A DNA stretch of 64,000 bases. Origin: Porphyridium purpureum. Taxonomy: Eukaryota > Rhodophyta > Bangiophyceae > Porphyridiales > Porphyridiaceae. Under the pieces are notes generated by a model. The model did no database searches. It had not been told where the DNA came from and saw nothing but the letters and a program-made list of their open reading frames with translations. The DNA lies in assembly GCA_008690995.1 (NCBI GenBank), contig VRMN01000001.1, forward strand, positions 1,426,001-1,490,000, in the 5' to 3' direction. A program made the translations under genes and the position numbers. This document shows positions 9,709 through 20,507 of the stretch, piece by piece (position 1 is the stretch's first letter; each line of letters opens with the position of its first letter).

Positions 9709-11997
9709 CTAATACGGGTCTTGCATGGATTCATACTCTTCAAACTCCTCGCCGGCCGCGGCGTGCATTTCCCGGAGCTCCTTTCTCTTATTACTGACGT
9801 GTCGTCCTTCTTCAAGTGCTTGCCTCAGCCTGCGGCGCACCTCGCGCAAGTCCATCTCATTATGGTTATCATGCAGCGTGTGATCATAATGATGCTTGTC
9901 GCGCGCGCTCAAAGAGTCCTTACCCTCGTCCAGTGTACGACTGCGGCGACGACGATCGTACTCAAGGTATTGGCTTCCTTCACCGTTGCCCAAGTCAATC
10001 AGGTTGCCGCTCTCCAATCCACGATGGCGGCCACCGCGGCCCGCACCGCGCCAGGCATTTTGGTCCTCGTGATCGTCTAAGAATTCGCCCATGTTCCGAT
10101 TCATCCCGCCTCCAAATTCCTCCATGCTCTGCTGCGGCGGAGGATCAAAGGCTTCTTGCAGGCGCTGCTCCAGGTTGCGCGGGTACATGGGGCGACGTTT
10201 GACCCAGTGCGAGCCCTTGACGCAGCGCGGATCGACTTTCACGGCACCACGCGAAAATACGCTCAGAAACCCAAGATTGTAGAAGAAAATCTCCAGGCCA
10301 CTCATGCCACCCTGCGCGTGAGGATCGGGCTCCCACTCTTGCACCTTGTATGACTCGAACGGGAACTCGGGAACACTCATTTCCTGCAGCTTGCGGTCCA
10401 TACGCTTGAGAATCTTCGACACGAATTGTTGCGGCAGCACGCACACGTCTGGCGCACGGACCGTGGGCACCACGCGCACGTCTAGGCCAGGCATGAGGAA
10501 CGCACGCACCTCTGCGAAACGAAGTTCAGTGTGAACAATGTCCAGGCGTGCAAGCACTGCCGGCGCCGTGTCGAGCGCCATCATAGCTGAGGTGCCGATA
10601 TCAGCGTTCGCTTCAAGCATTGCGCCTGCGGCTTTCGCTGCGGCTGCAGCTGCCTGGGCGTCTGCATCGGTGTCCATATCATCCTGAAAGTCCGGGCGCA
10701 TCCAGCCCGCCTCAATAAGAACGCTCATGCCCGTGCCGACGGTGATGACGGGGCGCAGGGGAACGCGCTTGGGGCGGCAGATTGGTTCCATAAAATGAGA
10801 GGGCAGCAAGTAGTAAGCAAGGGAGTGCACGTTGATGATACCCGGTGTGTCCCACAGCGCGTGCAGGTCGGACGGGAAGCACGGCACGCGCAATGCCTGC
10901 AGCGTCGTTCCGGGCAAGTGCGATGCCGTGAGCGTCGTCGGGTCCAGATCCTCAAGTTTCTCTCGGCGCTTTCGCTCCCACGATCTCGGCGCGCGACCAG
11001 CTGCCACCACGTGCTTGCCGAGTAGCTGCGCTAGTGCGCGCACCAGCGTGCTCTTCCCCACATTTGCAGCACCGACCACAAAGATGTCCTTGCCACCGAG
11101 CTCCCGCAAGATGGTTTCGGCCAGCCCGATCACACCGTATCCCGTCATGGCACTCACTGCGTGAGCCGAAATCACGTTGATTTTGCGCTGCGACGCGCGC
11201 CACTTTAGGTACCGCATGTCATAGTCGTCCATCCGCGGCATCAGGTCGCACTTGTTCACCGCGAGAATCACAGGAGTCCCTCCAATACAGTCACGCAATG
11301 AGGGCACAATCGAGCCTTCAAAGTCCGCGGCGTCGACCACCTTGACGCACAGTGAGAACCTCCGGCGGGTCACGATGTGCTTGAGCTGTCCTTTGAACAC
11401 GTCAGGCGTCACATCCCGCAGTGCATCGCGTGCATGAAACACATCACCTTGCTCTAAGGCCCGGCAGCGCTGGCACAAGAAAGATTTTTTGGTCTCCAGG
11501 ATATTCGTCCACCGCATCTTCTTGTTTCGGCGCCGGGACGCGTCCTCAGTGACTTTGGCCCCGCCCATGACCTCGGTCGGCTCCGCCTCCCTATTGCCCA
11601 TGTCGGCGCGCACCTCGGCGCCGCATCCGCGACAAAGGCGCCCATCCTTGGCCTTGGAGCGCGTGCGCTCGATCAGCGCCACACGCCCGAGTGCCGACGG
11701 CTTCACACCGTACTTGCTTGGTCCACCTTGCGTCGGGAAGCGGGACTTTTCCTTGGCGGGTTCAGACGAGAGGTCTGTGTCTACCTGTGCGCCAGCATCG
11801 TCGTCAGAATGCGAGCCTTTGTTATTCTTCGACGAGCCCTTTCCACCGCCGCTCCTGGCCACCGCCCACGGACGCTGGTCCGCGCTGAACAGCCGGCGCG
11901 ACTCGAACACCAGAGCCTGTGTCGCCGGGCACCGCGCGGGCGCGGCCGCGAGCGCCCGTCCGCCACGACGGAAGCTCGTGCGCAGCAGCGCGTTCAT
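9709..11997 (-). CDS. NOA1/RIF1/YqeH-like circularly permuted GTPase
   Basis: The organelle ribosome-assembly GTPase is recognised by its permuted motif order: G4 NKCD (about 248-251), then G1 GAANVGKST (309-317), then G3 DTPG (383-386). Two Cys pairs precede it (C122/C125 and C175/C178), the zinc-binding element of the YqeH/NOA1 family. The ATG at 11997 is the first in frame. It opens a basic, Arg-rich, Ala-rich leader that looks like a mitochondrial or plastid targeting peptide. The upstream part of the frame has no ATG. The 762-residue product is longer than bacterial YqeH because of the leader and a long Asp/Glu/Arg-rich tail. In plants and animals the family acts in mitochondrial or plastid translation. 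Which organelle is targeted here cannot be told. Confidence 0.93.
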   Translation of the reverse strand: MNALLRTSFRRGGRALAAAPARCPATQALVFESRRLFSADQRPWAVARSGGGKGSSKNNKGSHSDDDAGAQVDTDLSSEPAKEKSRFPTQGGPSKYGVKPSALGRVALIERTRSKAKDGRLCRGCGAEVRADMGNREAEPTEVMGGAKVTEDASRRRNKKMRWTNILETKKSFLCQRCRALEQGDVFHARDALRDVTPDVFKGQLKHIVTRRRFSLCVKVVDAADFEGSIVPSLRDCIGGTPVILAVNKCDLMPRMDDYDMRYLKWRASQRKINVISAHAVSAMTGYGVIGLAETILRELGGKDIFVVGAANVGKSTLVRALAQLLGKHVVAAGRAPRSWERKRREKLEDLDPTTLTASHLPGTTLQALRVPCFPSDLHALWDTPGIINVHSLAYYLLPSHFMEPICRPKRVPLRPVITVGTGMSVLIEAGWMRPDFQDDMDTDADAQAAAAAAKAAGAMLEANADIGTSAMMALDTAPAVLARLDIVHTELRFAEVRAFLMPGLDVRVVPTVRAPDVCVLPQQFVSKILKRMDRKLQEMSVPEFPFESYKVQEWEPDPHAQGGMSGLEIFFYNLGFLSVFSRGAVKVDPRCVKGSHWVKRRPMYPRNLEQRLQEAFDPPPQQSMEEFGGGMNRNMGEFLDDHEDQNAWRGAGRGGRHRGLESGNLIDLGNGEGSQYLEYDRRRRSRTLDEGKDSLSARDKHHYDHTLHDNHNEMDLREVRRRLRQALEEGRHVSNKRKELREMHAAAGEEFEEYESMQDPY

Positions 11998-12909
11998 GCT
12001 CTCGCGTGCGCCGCCGAGGAGCGAGGGATAGCGGCGAGAGTGCGTTCGTGTCCCCCAGACACGCCCTCGCCCACTGTGGCGCCCCGCGCGAATCACGGCC
12101 GGGTGTACACCGTCGGGAACCCAACGCCACCGGGACCGCTCGCTGGCGCGGTTTATCGGTTCAAGCCTACCGGTTCTTCCATTTTGGCAACTTTTTATTA
12201 GCAAAAGTGGCGCCCGTCGCGCGCGCCTGTAGAAATCGGTTCAACCGTGTGTTGTTCTGCGCCGGTTGCCGTTCTCGCGGTATAACGTTATTCCGCTATG
12301 CTCTTCACATTCAATCCAGCTGGTTCCCAAGAAACGTGCTCGAGGGGTTTGTTGATCCGCAAGGGTCGGCACGCGCTGTAATCGATCCTGAACGAGGCCG
12401 ATGCGTGCTGCTGCACGCATGCGCAGGCCCGCGAGCCAGCGCCACGCTCGCACGCAGACACACTCGAGTCGCCGCGGCAACCGCTTCGCCAGCACGCGCG
12501 GCGCACGGGCACCGCCTCACGGCTTCGGGGCGCGCGCTAAACGGTTCCCTGCTCGCTCGGTCCTCGCGGGTCGTTCCAGCTTAACCGTTTCAAGGGACAT
12601 AGTAAACCAGCGTCAAAAATGATAAAACCCGCGAAGCCGAGTTTGAGTGCGAGGAATGTTTGACTCGCCATATGTGCAGCTTGCACGCCTCGCTGTGTTT
12701 CCCGGAATCAACAGGACATTGCCCGGACCGCGCGACATATGGTGGTCTGCTGCAGTGGCGATCCGTCGCTGGCATTCCGGGGAGGAGGGCACACACGCTC
12801 TGCGAGCAGCTGAGGGTCGGGCTCTCGCGTTGGCTTGGGCCTCTTGCGGTTGGGGTGTAGTGCTTCTTTCTGGTCGTTTGAACGGCCGCCGCGAAGGAAG
12901 CGTGCAGTC
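11998..12909. promoter_or_regulatory. Divergent intergenic region, NOA1-like / USP
   Basis: These 912 bases separate two divergent starts and hold no recognisable gene. Several AACCG/CGGTT-type sites occur (TACCGGTT near 12168, CGGTTCAACCG near 12237, AAACGGTT near 12539, TTAACCGTTT near 12584). AACNG is the known core of MYB-factor sites, so a MYB-regulated two-way promoter is possible. This is inference from motif likeness only. Confidence 0.4.
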
Positions 12910-15900
12910 ATGGCGGCGAATGCAGCAGAAATGCGCGCACAGCTGGTCGACGTGTATGGATTCAGCGCAGACATCGTCGACCTTGTTCTGCGCGATCCGG
13001 GCGTGACGAGTGTCGACACCGCTGTCGATCGCGTGCTGCAAATGCAAAATGAGCACCCGGCGCAGAGAGCGTCCGCTTCGCCTCACATGGCGCGTGCAAG
13101 CCCCAGTGCGCCGCCGCAGTCGCCCGCGCGGTCCGAGCAGAGTGGTACGAGCAAGTTTGATTCAACAAACGGAGCGCCGTCCGGCACTGGGAACAATCAC
13201 GGTACCTCGCGAGGTGCGCGGCCCGTGACAAGAAGCCAAACGCCGCGACACGTCGAGCAACAGCTTACTGGGGACGAGGCGTTACAGCAGGCTCTTGAGA
13301 TGAGTCGGCGCGATTTTGAAGCGAAGCAGCAGCAGCTGGGCGACTGGACAAGCCACCCGGATCAAGGCACGCCGGCTCCATCTGGCCGCAACCCGCACAC
13401 TCGTGCCGGGCCGCCCTCGCAGTCAGATGCACCGTTGCTGTTGGAATATACACCACAAAGCGACGAACAGGACGTCGAAATGAACAAGGCTATCGAGGCG
13501 TCCATCCGTGAGCAGCAGCAACAGCAGCAACAGTTGTGGACGAGTTCAAGCTCGAACACTTTCCAGAACCAAGGCGGTGGTCCAAGCCTGCTCGGTTGGA
13601 AGCAGCCCCTGCCTGAGCTTGCATCCGAGCGCGCCCGTGTCAGCTGGGATATACCCGTGGGAATTCGGAACGTCGGTAATACTTGCTACCTCAACTCGGT
13701 CCTCCAGGTCTACTTTTTTGTATCAGACTTTAGGCGCGCAATTTTGGGCTTTCGACCCTCATGCAACACCATTGGAAAGACCCGGCGTCAGGACCGCGAT
13801 AACGACGTTGAAATGAGCATCCTTGGTGAGGAAAATCAGGGCGAACTTAACCGTCAAAAGCCGCAGCTGGAGGAAGCTCAGCAGACTGAAAATACAGCTG
13901 AGGCCGTACAGGTGGTTCAAGAGCTTCAGCAACTGTTTGGGCGCATGGCCATGTCAACCTGTCGCTATGTGGATCCTTCGCGGCTCGTCCAGGCACTGGA
14001 CCGAGCAATGAAAGGTTCGCTACATTTTGGCGGCCAGCAGGACGCCACTGAGTTTAATCAAAAGTTCCTTGATATTGTGGAGGCCGCACTAGAGCACGGA
14101 AGTATCGATGCGACAGAGGGAATCCCGACGGCTCAGCGCAGTGCAGATCATCCCGACGCCATGAACGAGGCTGCGAGCCCGACCCTGCGGCAGCAAGGCA
14201 GTGGCAACACGAACAACCTAGTCCGGCGCCTGTTCTCGTCGTTTTTTGAGCAGCAGCTGGTGCTTGACTCGGGTGCCTCGCTTGAGCCGCTGCGGGGAGA
14301 GACCAGCGCCCTCATTCTGGACGCGAGCGCGGGGAACATCGATCGAGCCATGATGGACTTTACCAGTACACGCATTGAATACAGGCACGAAAATATACCC
14401 AGCGCGGATCATCGAGCAGAGATGGACTGCACTGCGCCTGCCGCCCCTGCTTCGGCCACTGGACTTGCGGATGGCGATCACCAGCATGAGCTCGAAAGCG
14501 ATGTAAGGGACTCAGCTTCGCTTGGCGTGCTGCCCTCCAGAGGTGGTGCCGAGAGCGGTCCAATGACCAAACGTGCCACGCCCACTCGCACAAGTGTGAC
14601 CAAGAATGTGTGGTTCACGTCGCTGGCGAGTGTGCTCACGGTGTACATTCAGCGTGTCAAGTTTAACCGGGAAACGGCAGAGGCAGAAAAGAGCCTTGAG
14701 TGTTTTGACTTTGCCGCAGAATGGCGTCTCGATCGGTACCTGTTTTGCAACAAAGCAAGCATTCTGCGTGCGCGCGCTGCAGCCTCGGACGTTTGCCATC
14801 GAATTTCTGCGACCGCTAAAGAAATTGCCGCGCTGGAATTTTACGAGCCGGCTGCGGTTGCTCATGATTCGCGTTCACCAAGGCTTTCAAATCTCAAGGA
14901 CACCAAGGATGATATCGATATCGCTGGGGCCATGGACACCGCTGCTGATGTGGATCCGGCGCAACCATTGCGACAAAGCGTGGAAGACACCGCGTCCGCC
15001 GTGATGTTGCCTCGCGTGCCCATGCAGCTGGCTTACCAGGCTGTGCTTGCGCGCCTGCACCAGCATGCGTATGCTGAGGCTCATCTTGATGCCGAACCGT
15101 CCAAGGCGACAACTATCGTGGACACTGCCGACGCGCACGAGAAGCGTCAGCTTATTTCGTGCCTGCAGGAAATATGCGCGCGTGATTGCATCGAGCTCAG
15201 GGCTCTGCGCGCTCGGCTCGGGCAACTTGTGGACGAAGAGTCGCGAGCGTATGCTTGTGTGCCGCGCAACGTCATGCACGAGCGGCTTCTTTTTGGCGTG
15301 TTGGTTCACGATGGTGTGCCCGGGAGTGGTCATTATTTTGTGTATATCCTGCGTGGACCAAGAGCGAAAGCAGCGTCAAATTCACACCCTGATCTCGTGT
15401 CACCTCCTCAGTGGGTTAAGATTAGTGACCTGAGCGTGAGTGACGTTGGAGCAGATGAAGTGTGGCGTCGCGCCGGCAGTTCTTTCTGCTCTTGCTCATC
15501 TGCCAACCATTCCTCAACGTGCCAAGCCAGTGCCAATACAAGCAGCGCCCTGCTTTCGTCTGCGTACGGACTGGTATACTTGGACACTGCGCTCGCCGGC
15601 CAAATCGTAGCTTCGGATGGTACTGTGCTGCGGCATGAGGCTGCTGCATTACTTCCAGTTGATGTGGTGCGTCAGATTCAGCGCGAGAACGGACAGCTTG
15701 CACGCGAGCTTGCCGCACAGCGCGAGAAGGAACGTCGAGCAGAGGCGCACCTCGACGCTTGCAAAGTCGTGGCCGAGTGCGCTCGCATGCTGCACGCCAC
15801 GTTGCTCGAGCAGCCGTCTGGTGCACGATTAACTTCATTCTTTGAGTTTGCCGCGCTGTACCTCCCTGCTTTGGAGCTCGTCGTTTCTGCACTCGATGCT

Positions 15901-17337
15901 GCGTATTCGCAGCTCCGCAAGGTGCCGCGTCATTCATTGTTTGCGCACTGTGCGCGAACCGCACATGCGCTCGACTTTCCCATTCTGATTCCGGACGTTG
16001 ATGACGCCGACGCCGATATTGTAGATGAAACAGAGCTGTGGAAGGATCAGCAACAACACGATCACGAGCACATTTTGTCTGAATTGTTCACCGGTATTCT
16101 CAAGGCGCCGGTTTGCTCAGTGGTGGACATGTCTGTCGTGCAGGGTTCTACCTTTATTTTGCAGCGAGAGCGGCCCCACCACGGTCACACCGCGTCGACG
16201 CCGCAGATGCAGACGCATTCTGGTCTTCCGCCGCTAGACCTCAAAGGGGCGCAGCACAATCTGGCACGGACAATGCTGAACGTTCGCGAGGTGTTGCACG
16301 TGGCAGCGCATCACGCGTGCGCACTGCGTACGTACGGGTTAGCGCTGCGCGCGCTGTTGCACTGGCAGGCCGTTCTCGAGGCACTCTTGTACGATTTGCC
16401 GCTCCTTGCGCTCGATCGGCTCTGGTGCTTTGCGAAAAAAACCTACTTGGACACATGGAGCTCAGCCGCGGACAATGACTCGATGGCCATGAATTTATTC
16501 TTGTCCGATCCGCAGCTCGCCTCGCTGCGCAGGGAAGAAGAAATGCTCGAGCTACTTCCTGTCGTGTTAGTGTGCGGCTCGAACGACGTGATGCGCAGTT
16601 TGGAAGCAGCGATCCTCTCGCGCGACATGAAGGCACAGCTGCAACTTCTTGGCAGTATAGAGCGAGTCGCCCGCATTGCCATATGCATGCTCGAGCGTGG
16701 CCACTTTGCCATTCAGCAACTGGCCAAGGCATGGACACGCTTTTACGTCAGCTGGAAAGAGTCCCAGTTGGATGGCCCAAACACTCCAATGGATACGACA
16801 ACCGCGGGTCCGGCCGGGATGCGAGGGCCCGCTCGCTCCCAAGCCAATGACGTATGGAGCGAAATGGAAGCGCTGTGTGCCCTCTTTGCACAGCATGCGG
16901 CGCCAATGAGCCTGGACCGCGACAATGGGATGATGGATGCCGTCCATCATGCACAGGCGCCGGACACGCCGCCGGACCCTGCGGTCGCGCGTGCCCAAAT
17001 GCAGTTGTTTGAGCGCCAGGACGAGGTTTCGGTCTGCATCGAATCTGGCGCTGCTGCCAGAAGTGAGGCATCGAGGTCGGGCGCCGGTTCAGCGGAGGGC
17101 GTCGTCGCCATGCCTCACCTTTTGCCGAACGCTGCCGAATGCCGGCGGCTGTGCGAGGCGTACGAGTCGCATCGCAACGTGCTGGAAAGCGTACTGCCAC
17201 CTGCACCGCGCTCTGCGAACGAGCGAGACTTGGATGGCGCGGCCGTCCGGCTGGACGAGGCACTGCATGGCGGAGCACTGGACCACGTGCTGCGGCGTTA
17301 CTTCCCGGCACCATACGAGACGAGCAGCGCCCCGTGA
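12910..17337 (+). CDS. Large ubiquitin C-terminal hydrolase (USP), USP25/28-like
   Basis: This 1475-residue cysteine protease removes ubiquitin. The ATG at 12910 opens a UBA-like helical segment (about 1-45). Ubiquitin-interacting motifs follow near 121-137 (DEALQQALEMS) and 187-204 (EMNKAIEASI, running into polyGln). The catalytic Cys box VGNTCYLNS places the nucleophile near residue 259. The His box GSGHYFVYI places the His near 808. The 550-residue gap is far above the usual 300-400, so the catalytic core carries large inserts. The UBA, UIM, UIM, USP order matches animal USP25/28 and is also close to yeast Ubp2. The C-terminal 600 residues look helical, with no domain I recognise. The in-frame TTG 25 codons upstream is not favoured as a start. 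Confidence 0.9.
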   Translation: MAANAAEMRAQLVDVYGFSADIVDLVLRDPGVTSVDTAVDRVLQMQNEHPAQRASASPHMARASPSAPPQSPARSEQSGTSKFDSTNGAPSGTGNNHGTSRGARPVTRSQTPRHVEQQLTGDEALQQALEMSRRDFEAKQQQLGDWTSHPDQGTPAPSGRNPHTRAGPPSQSDAPLLLEYTPQSDEQDVEMNKAIEASIREQQQQQQQLWTSSSSNTFQNQGGGPSLLGWKQPLPELASERARVSWDIPVGIRNVGNTCYLNSVLQVYFFVSDFRRAILGFRPSCNTIGKTRRQDRDNDVEMSILGEENQGELNRQKPQLEEAQQTENTAEAVQVVQELQQLFGRMAMSTCRYVDPSRLVQALDRAMKGSLHFGGQQDATEFNQKFLDIVEAALEHGSIDATEGIPTAQRSADHPDAMNEAASPTLRQQGSGNTNNLVRRLFSSFFEQQLVLDSGASLEPLRGETSALILDASAGNIDRAMMDFTSTRIEYRHENIPSADHRAEMDCTAPAAPASATGLADGDHQHELESDVRDSASLGVLPSRGGAESGPMTKRATPTRTSVTKNVWFTSLASVLTVYIQRVKFNRETAEAEKSLECFDFAAEWRLDRYLFCNKASILRARAAASDVCHRISATAKEIAALEFYEPAAVAHDSRSPRLSNLKDTKDDIDIAGAMDTAADVDPAQPLRQSVEDTASAVMLPRVPMQLAYQAVLARLHQHAYAEAHLDAEPSKATTIVDTADAHEKRQLISCLQEICARDCIELRALRARLGQLVDEESRAYACVPRNVMHERLLFGVLVHDGVPGSGHYFVYILRGPRAKAASNSHPDLVSPPQWVKISDLSVSDVGADEVWRRAGSSFCSCSSANHSSTCQASANTSSALLSSAYGLVYLDTALAGQIVASDGTVLRHEAAALLPVDVVRQIQRENGQLARELAAQREKERRAEAHLDACKVVAECARMLHATLLEQPSGARLTSFFEFAALYLPALELVVSALDAAYSQLRKVPRHSLFAHCARTAHALDFPILIPDVDDADADIVDETELWKDQQQHDHEHILSELFTGILKAPVCSVVDMSVVQGSTFILQRERPHHGHTASTPQMQTHSGLPPLDLKGAQHNLARTMLNVREVLHVAAHHACALRTYGLALRALLHWQAVLEALLYDLPLLALDRLWCFAKKTYLDTWSSAADNDSMAMNLFLSDPQLASLRREEEMLELLPVVLVCGSNDVMRSLEAAILSRDMKAQLQLLGSIERVARIAICMLERGHFAIQQLAKAWTRFYVSWKESQLDGPNTPMDTTTAGPAGMRGPARSQANDVWSEMEALCALFAQHAAPMSLDRDNGMMDAVHHAQAPDTPPDPAVARAQMQLFERQDEVSVCIESGAAARSEASRSGAGSAEGVVAMPHLLPNAAECRRLCEAYESHRNVLESVLPPAPRSANERDLDGAAVRLDEALHGGALDHVLRRYFPAPYETSSAP

Positions 17338-17747
17338 AGGCGCTCGACACCGCGACGCTGAGCGCAAGCGAGAAAACAAAAATTTAAAAAATGGAGAAAA
17401 AAAATAACATCCGCTGTAAACCGCACTGTACCACTGGCGCCGCGCAGGTACAGCGAAAACTGTAAGTCTGCCAACGGGAGGCGCCACCGTCGGCAAACCC
17501 GGTGCGCACCACGCACGTGTTGGTTAGGAGGCACGTGGCGTTTGTGCGCGGAGCGGGGAGGGCCACTCGGGTGCGTGACCGCTCGCGTTGCCTGGCTGCT
17601 CGCGCGTTCCTGCGGAAGAGAAGCGGCAGCGCGACTCGGTCCCTTTGTTGCACACGAGCCGTGGCGCTTGCGTCCACAGCGGCAGCCGCACCGACGCCTC
17701 GCCCCGCGCGTCCGGCGGCTCGGCTCGCGCTCCGCACGTGAAAAGCC
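17338..17747 (+). promoter_or_regulatory. Upstream region of KEA antiporter gene
   Basis: There is no gene in these 410 bases. ACTGTAC lies at 17425-17431 and GTACAGC at 17448-17454, an inverted pair like those before NOG1 and other genes, about 300 bases before the KEA start. An A-rich stretch at 17380-17407 just before it probably belongs to the USP 3' end. Confidence 0.45.
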
Positions 17748-20507
17748 ATGTCGGTGGTCGGCACTGCGCACGATATGCGCGACGTGCGTCCAACGGCCTC
17801 GGCTTTTGTTCTGCATGCTGGCAGTGCTGCTGAAATCAACGCTGGCTTTGGAAGGTTGGGTCGTGGATCCGTGGCTCGTCTGACCGCACGCCCGCAAGCT
17901 CGCCGCGGCGCTTCTGCGCGCACGTCTAAACGCATATCGAAGCCGTCCTGGCGCGCGAGCTATTTGGCGTCCGTTCCGTGCTGCGCCGCCGCGCCGCCAG
18001 AAAATTTTCCGCAAAGCACACATCCATCAAGCTCACAGAAAGCCGGTAGCCTGCGCAGAGATGAAGGCAAGGAAACATCCGAATCGGGAGGTCGTCCTTC
18101 GGCGCCATCGCATACACATCATCTGATCGGCGGCAAAGTGGCGGCTTTCGTTTCGGCGATTCTGCTGGGTGTGGTTCTGCTCAGAAACTCGGACAAGGTT
18201 GGTTTATTCTCAGACTTGCGTGCGTTCACAGGAGCCTCTGGACCGCAACTTGCTTTTGGTGTCAAGTCATCTTCTGTGCGGCGCTTGTCGCTGCGCGCCA
18301 AAGTAGCCGCAACGTCCCAGAAGCGCACGCGAGTGGCAGCGCAAGTCGCTGGCGGGGCACAAAAGTCTTCTCTGAAGCAGCGGTCGTCAGATCATGGCCG
18401 CGACGCGTTGACCGATGAAGACTCGGGCGACTTGGTGACGCAGACGCTCAATGATTTCACGCACCACATGAGCCCCGCGGTGGTCGAGTCACTCGTTCTG
18501 CTTTTAACAACGGTGATCATCGTGCCTTTGATGCGGCGGCTGAACACGTCACCCATCTTGGGCTTCTTAGCGGCCGGCGTGCTGCTTGGCCCACCTGGCC
18601 TCAAGCTGGTGGGTAACGTGTCGGGATCCCGCAGTCTGGCAGAGCTTGGTGTTGTCTTTTTCCTTTTTGAAATGGGTCTTGAGCTCAGCATCTCCAAGCT
18701 GCGATCGCTGGGGCTCGACGTTTTTGGACTGGGCTCGATGCAATTTGTGCTCACTTCCGCACTGTTCACCTGTATTGGGTCAGCGGCTGGTCTCGCGCTC
18801 AACACGGCGCTCGTAGTTGGTGGCGCCCTGGCGCTTTCGTCGTCCGCATTTGTTTTGCAGCTTTTGCAGGAGCGTGGTGAAGTCGGCTCCCGCTTTGGAC
18901 GCGCGGCCTTGGGCATCTTGCTGCTCCAGGACCTTGCGGTCGTACCTTTGCTCGTGCTGACGCCGCTGCTGGCCAGAGGCGGTGGCTCGGCCGCCATGGT
19001 CCGCGCGATGTCCTTTGCTGGTATAAAGGCAATCGTGGCGGTTCTCATTATTGTCGTGGCCGGCTCGCTGTTACTCGAGCCCACATTCCGATTCGTCGCC
19101 AAGGCGCAGTCACAGGAAGCGTTCATTGCCACCATTCTGCTCACAGTCCTGGCCACGAGCAAGTTGACGGAGGGACTCGGGCTTTCCGACACGCTTGGCG
19201 CCTTTTTGGCGGGCATCATGCTGGCTGAAACATCGTACGTCCATCAAGTTGAGGCGGACATCAAACCGTTCCGAGGGCTTCTGCTCGGACTGTTCTTCAT
19301 CACTGTAGGATTCTCGATCGACATTCCGCTGCTGATGAACAATCTGGGTGCGGTGCTCGCCCTCATGCTTGGGCTCATGCTCGTGAAAGCCGGCATTATA
19401 GCGGCGCTAGGCAAGCTGGTGCGGCGGATGAGCTTGGCGTCGTCGGTGCGCACGGGATTAGTGCTCGCACAGGGCGGGGAGTTTGCCTTTGTGCTTTTCC
19501 AGCTGGCCGGACGGCATGGTTTGCTTCCGCCGGAGAATAAGCTGAGCAAGATGCTACTGGTCGTGGTAGCGCTGAGCATGGCGTGTACGCCCGCACTGGC
19601 CATGGCGGGCGAACGGGTTGGTGCGCTGCTCAGCAAAAAGCAGGGTCTGATCAATCTTCGAAAGCAGGACGCGGATACGGCGGGCATTCAAGATTATGTT
19701 ATCGTGGCTGGGTTTGGGCGCGTCGGACAGTGCATTTGTGAAATGCTGGACCAGCGCTTCATTCCATACATTGCCTTTGACCTCAGCCCAGCGCGGGTGT
19801 TGGAGAGCCGAGGGAAAGGACTGAATGTTTTGTTTGGCGACGCAACGCGACCAGAAGTACTAGCCACCGCTGGTGTTGATAAGGCCAAGGCTGTGGTGGT
19901 TACGCTGGACGACCCAGATGGCTCGGTACGTGCCGTGAGGGCCATTAAGCGAGAATTCCCGAAGACGACTGTATTCTGCCGTGCGTTCGACATCAAGCAC
20001 CAGAAGCTTGTGCAGCTCGCTGGCGGTGTGGCAGTCATACCAGAAATTCTTGAAGCGTCGCTTTTGCTTGGTGGTGCCGTACTGCGCCAGTACGGCGTGC
20101 CAGAGTCAGAGGTCAACATCATCATCGAGCAATCACGCACTAAGACATTTGAGGATGCTGGTATCGAGCCGCACGATAGTCTTTACAGCATGCTACGCGA
20201 AATCGTACAGGAGCAGGAGGCGTCAGCGGTGGCGCAGGTATCCGAAACGATTGCCGCAGAGGCACCGTCCTTGACCGAGAATGCGGCATCTTCGTCGGTT
20301 GCGACCGCCAACTTGAACGGCGGCGGTTCGTCGATGATGGACAGTAGTAAGGATGGGGCTACCGCTGCTGGAGTGGCGCTCGCATCCCCTGCAGCGCTAA
20401 ACACGCAGGAGGTTGGTGACGGTGCTCGAAACGGCGACAAGAGCATCATTGGCGATACTGGTGATGGCGAGAGTAGCGGCAGCAGTAGCGATGACATGCC
20501 TCAATAG
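17748..20507 (+). CDS. KEA-type K+/H+ antiporter, probably plastid
   Basis: This 919-residue cation:proton antiporter belongs to the CPA2/Kef family. The first 240 residues are basic and Ser/Ala-rich with one hydrophobic segment, fitting a plastid transit and anchor region. A Na+/H+-exchanger membrane domain of about 12 helices follows (240-630; RRLNTSPILGFLAAGVLLGP, LGAFLAGIMLAE). A soluble RCK/TrkA-N domain comes next, with the nucleotide-binding motif AGFGRVGQ near 650. The C-terminal 130 residues are Ser/Asn/Asp-rich and look disordered. In plants, KEA1-3 exchange K+ and H+ across the inner envelope or thylakoid membrane. The membrane targeted here is inferred. The exact start is uncertain because a second ATG lies nine codons downstream. 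Confidence 0.92.
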   Translation: MSVVGTAHDMRDVRPTASAFVLHAGSAAEINAGFGRLGRGSVARLTARPQARRGASARTSKRISKPSWRASYLASVPCCAAAPPENFPQSTHPSSSQKAGSLRRDEGKETSESGGRPSAPSHTHHLIGGKVAAFVSAILLGVVLLRNSDKVGLFSDLRAFTGASGPQLAFGVKSSSVRRLSLRAKVAATSQKRTRVAAQVAGGAQKSSLKQRSSDHGRDALTDEDSGDLVTQTLNDFTHHMSPAVVESLVLLLTTVIIVPLMRRLNTSPILGFLAAGVLLGPPGLKLVGNVSGSRSLAELGVVFFLFEMGLELSISKLRSLGLDVFGLGSMQFVLTSALFTCIGSAAGLALNTALVVGGALALSSSAFVLQLLQERGEVGSRFGRAALGILLLQDLAVVPLLVLTPLLARGGGSAAMVRAMSFAGIKAIVAVLIIVVAGSLLLEPTFRFVAKAQSQEAFIATILLTVLATSKLTEGLGLSDTLGAFLAGIMLAETSYVHQVEADIKPFRGLLLGLFFITVGFSIDIPLLMNNLGAVLALMLGLMLVKAGIIAALGKLVRRMSLASSVRTGLVLAQGGEFAFVLFQLAGRHGLLPPENKLSKMLLVVVALSMACTPALAMAGERVGALLSKKQGLINLRKQDADTAGIQDYVIVAGFGRVGQCICEMLDQRFIPYIAFDLSPARVLESRGKGLNVLFGDATRPEVLATAGVDKAKAVVVTLDDPDGSVRAVRAIKREFPKTTVFCRAFDIKHQKLVQLAGGVAVIPEILEASLLLGGAVLRQYGVPESEVNIIIEQSRTKTFEDAGIEPHDSLYSMLREIVQEQEASAVAQVSETIAAEAPSLTENAASSSVATANLNGGGSSMMDSSKDGATAAGVALASPAALNTQEVGDGARNGDKSIIGDTGDGESSGSSSDDMPQ

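Noticed and set aside
18392-19219. 275-codon minus frame opposite the KEA gene
   Set aside because: Shadow of the membrane-domain codons; Ser/Thr/Pro-rich with no fold.
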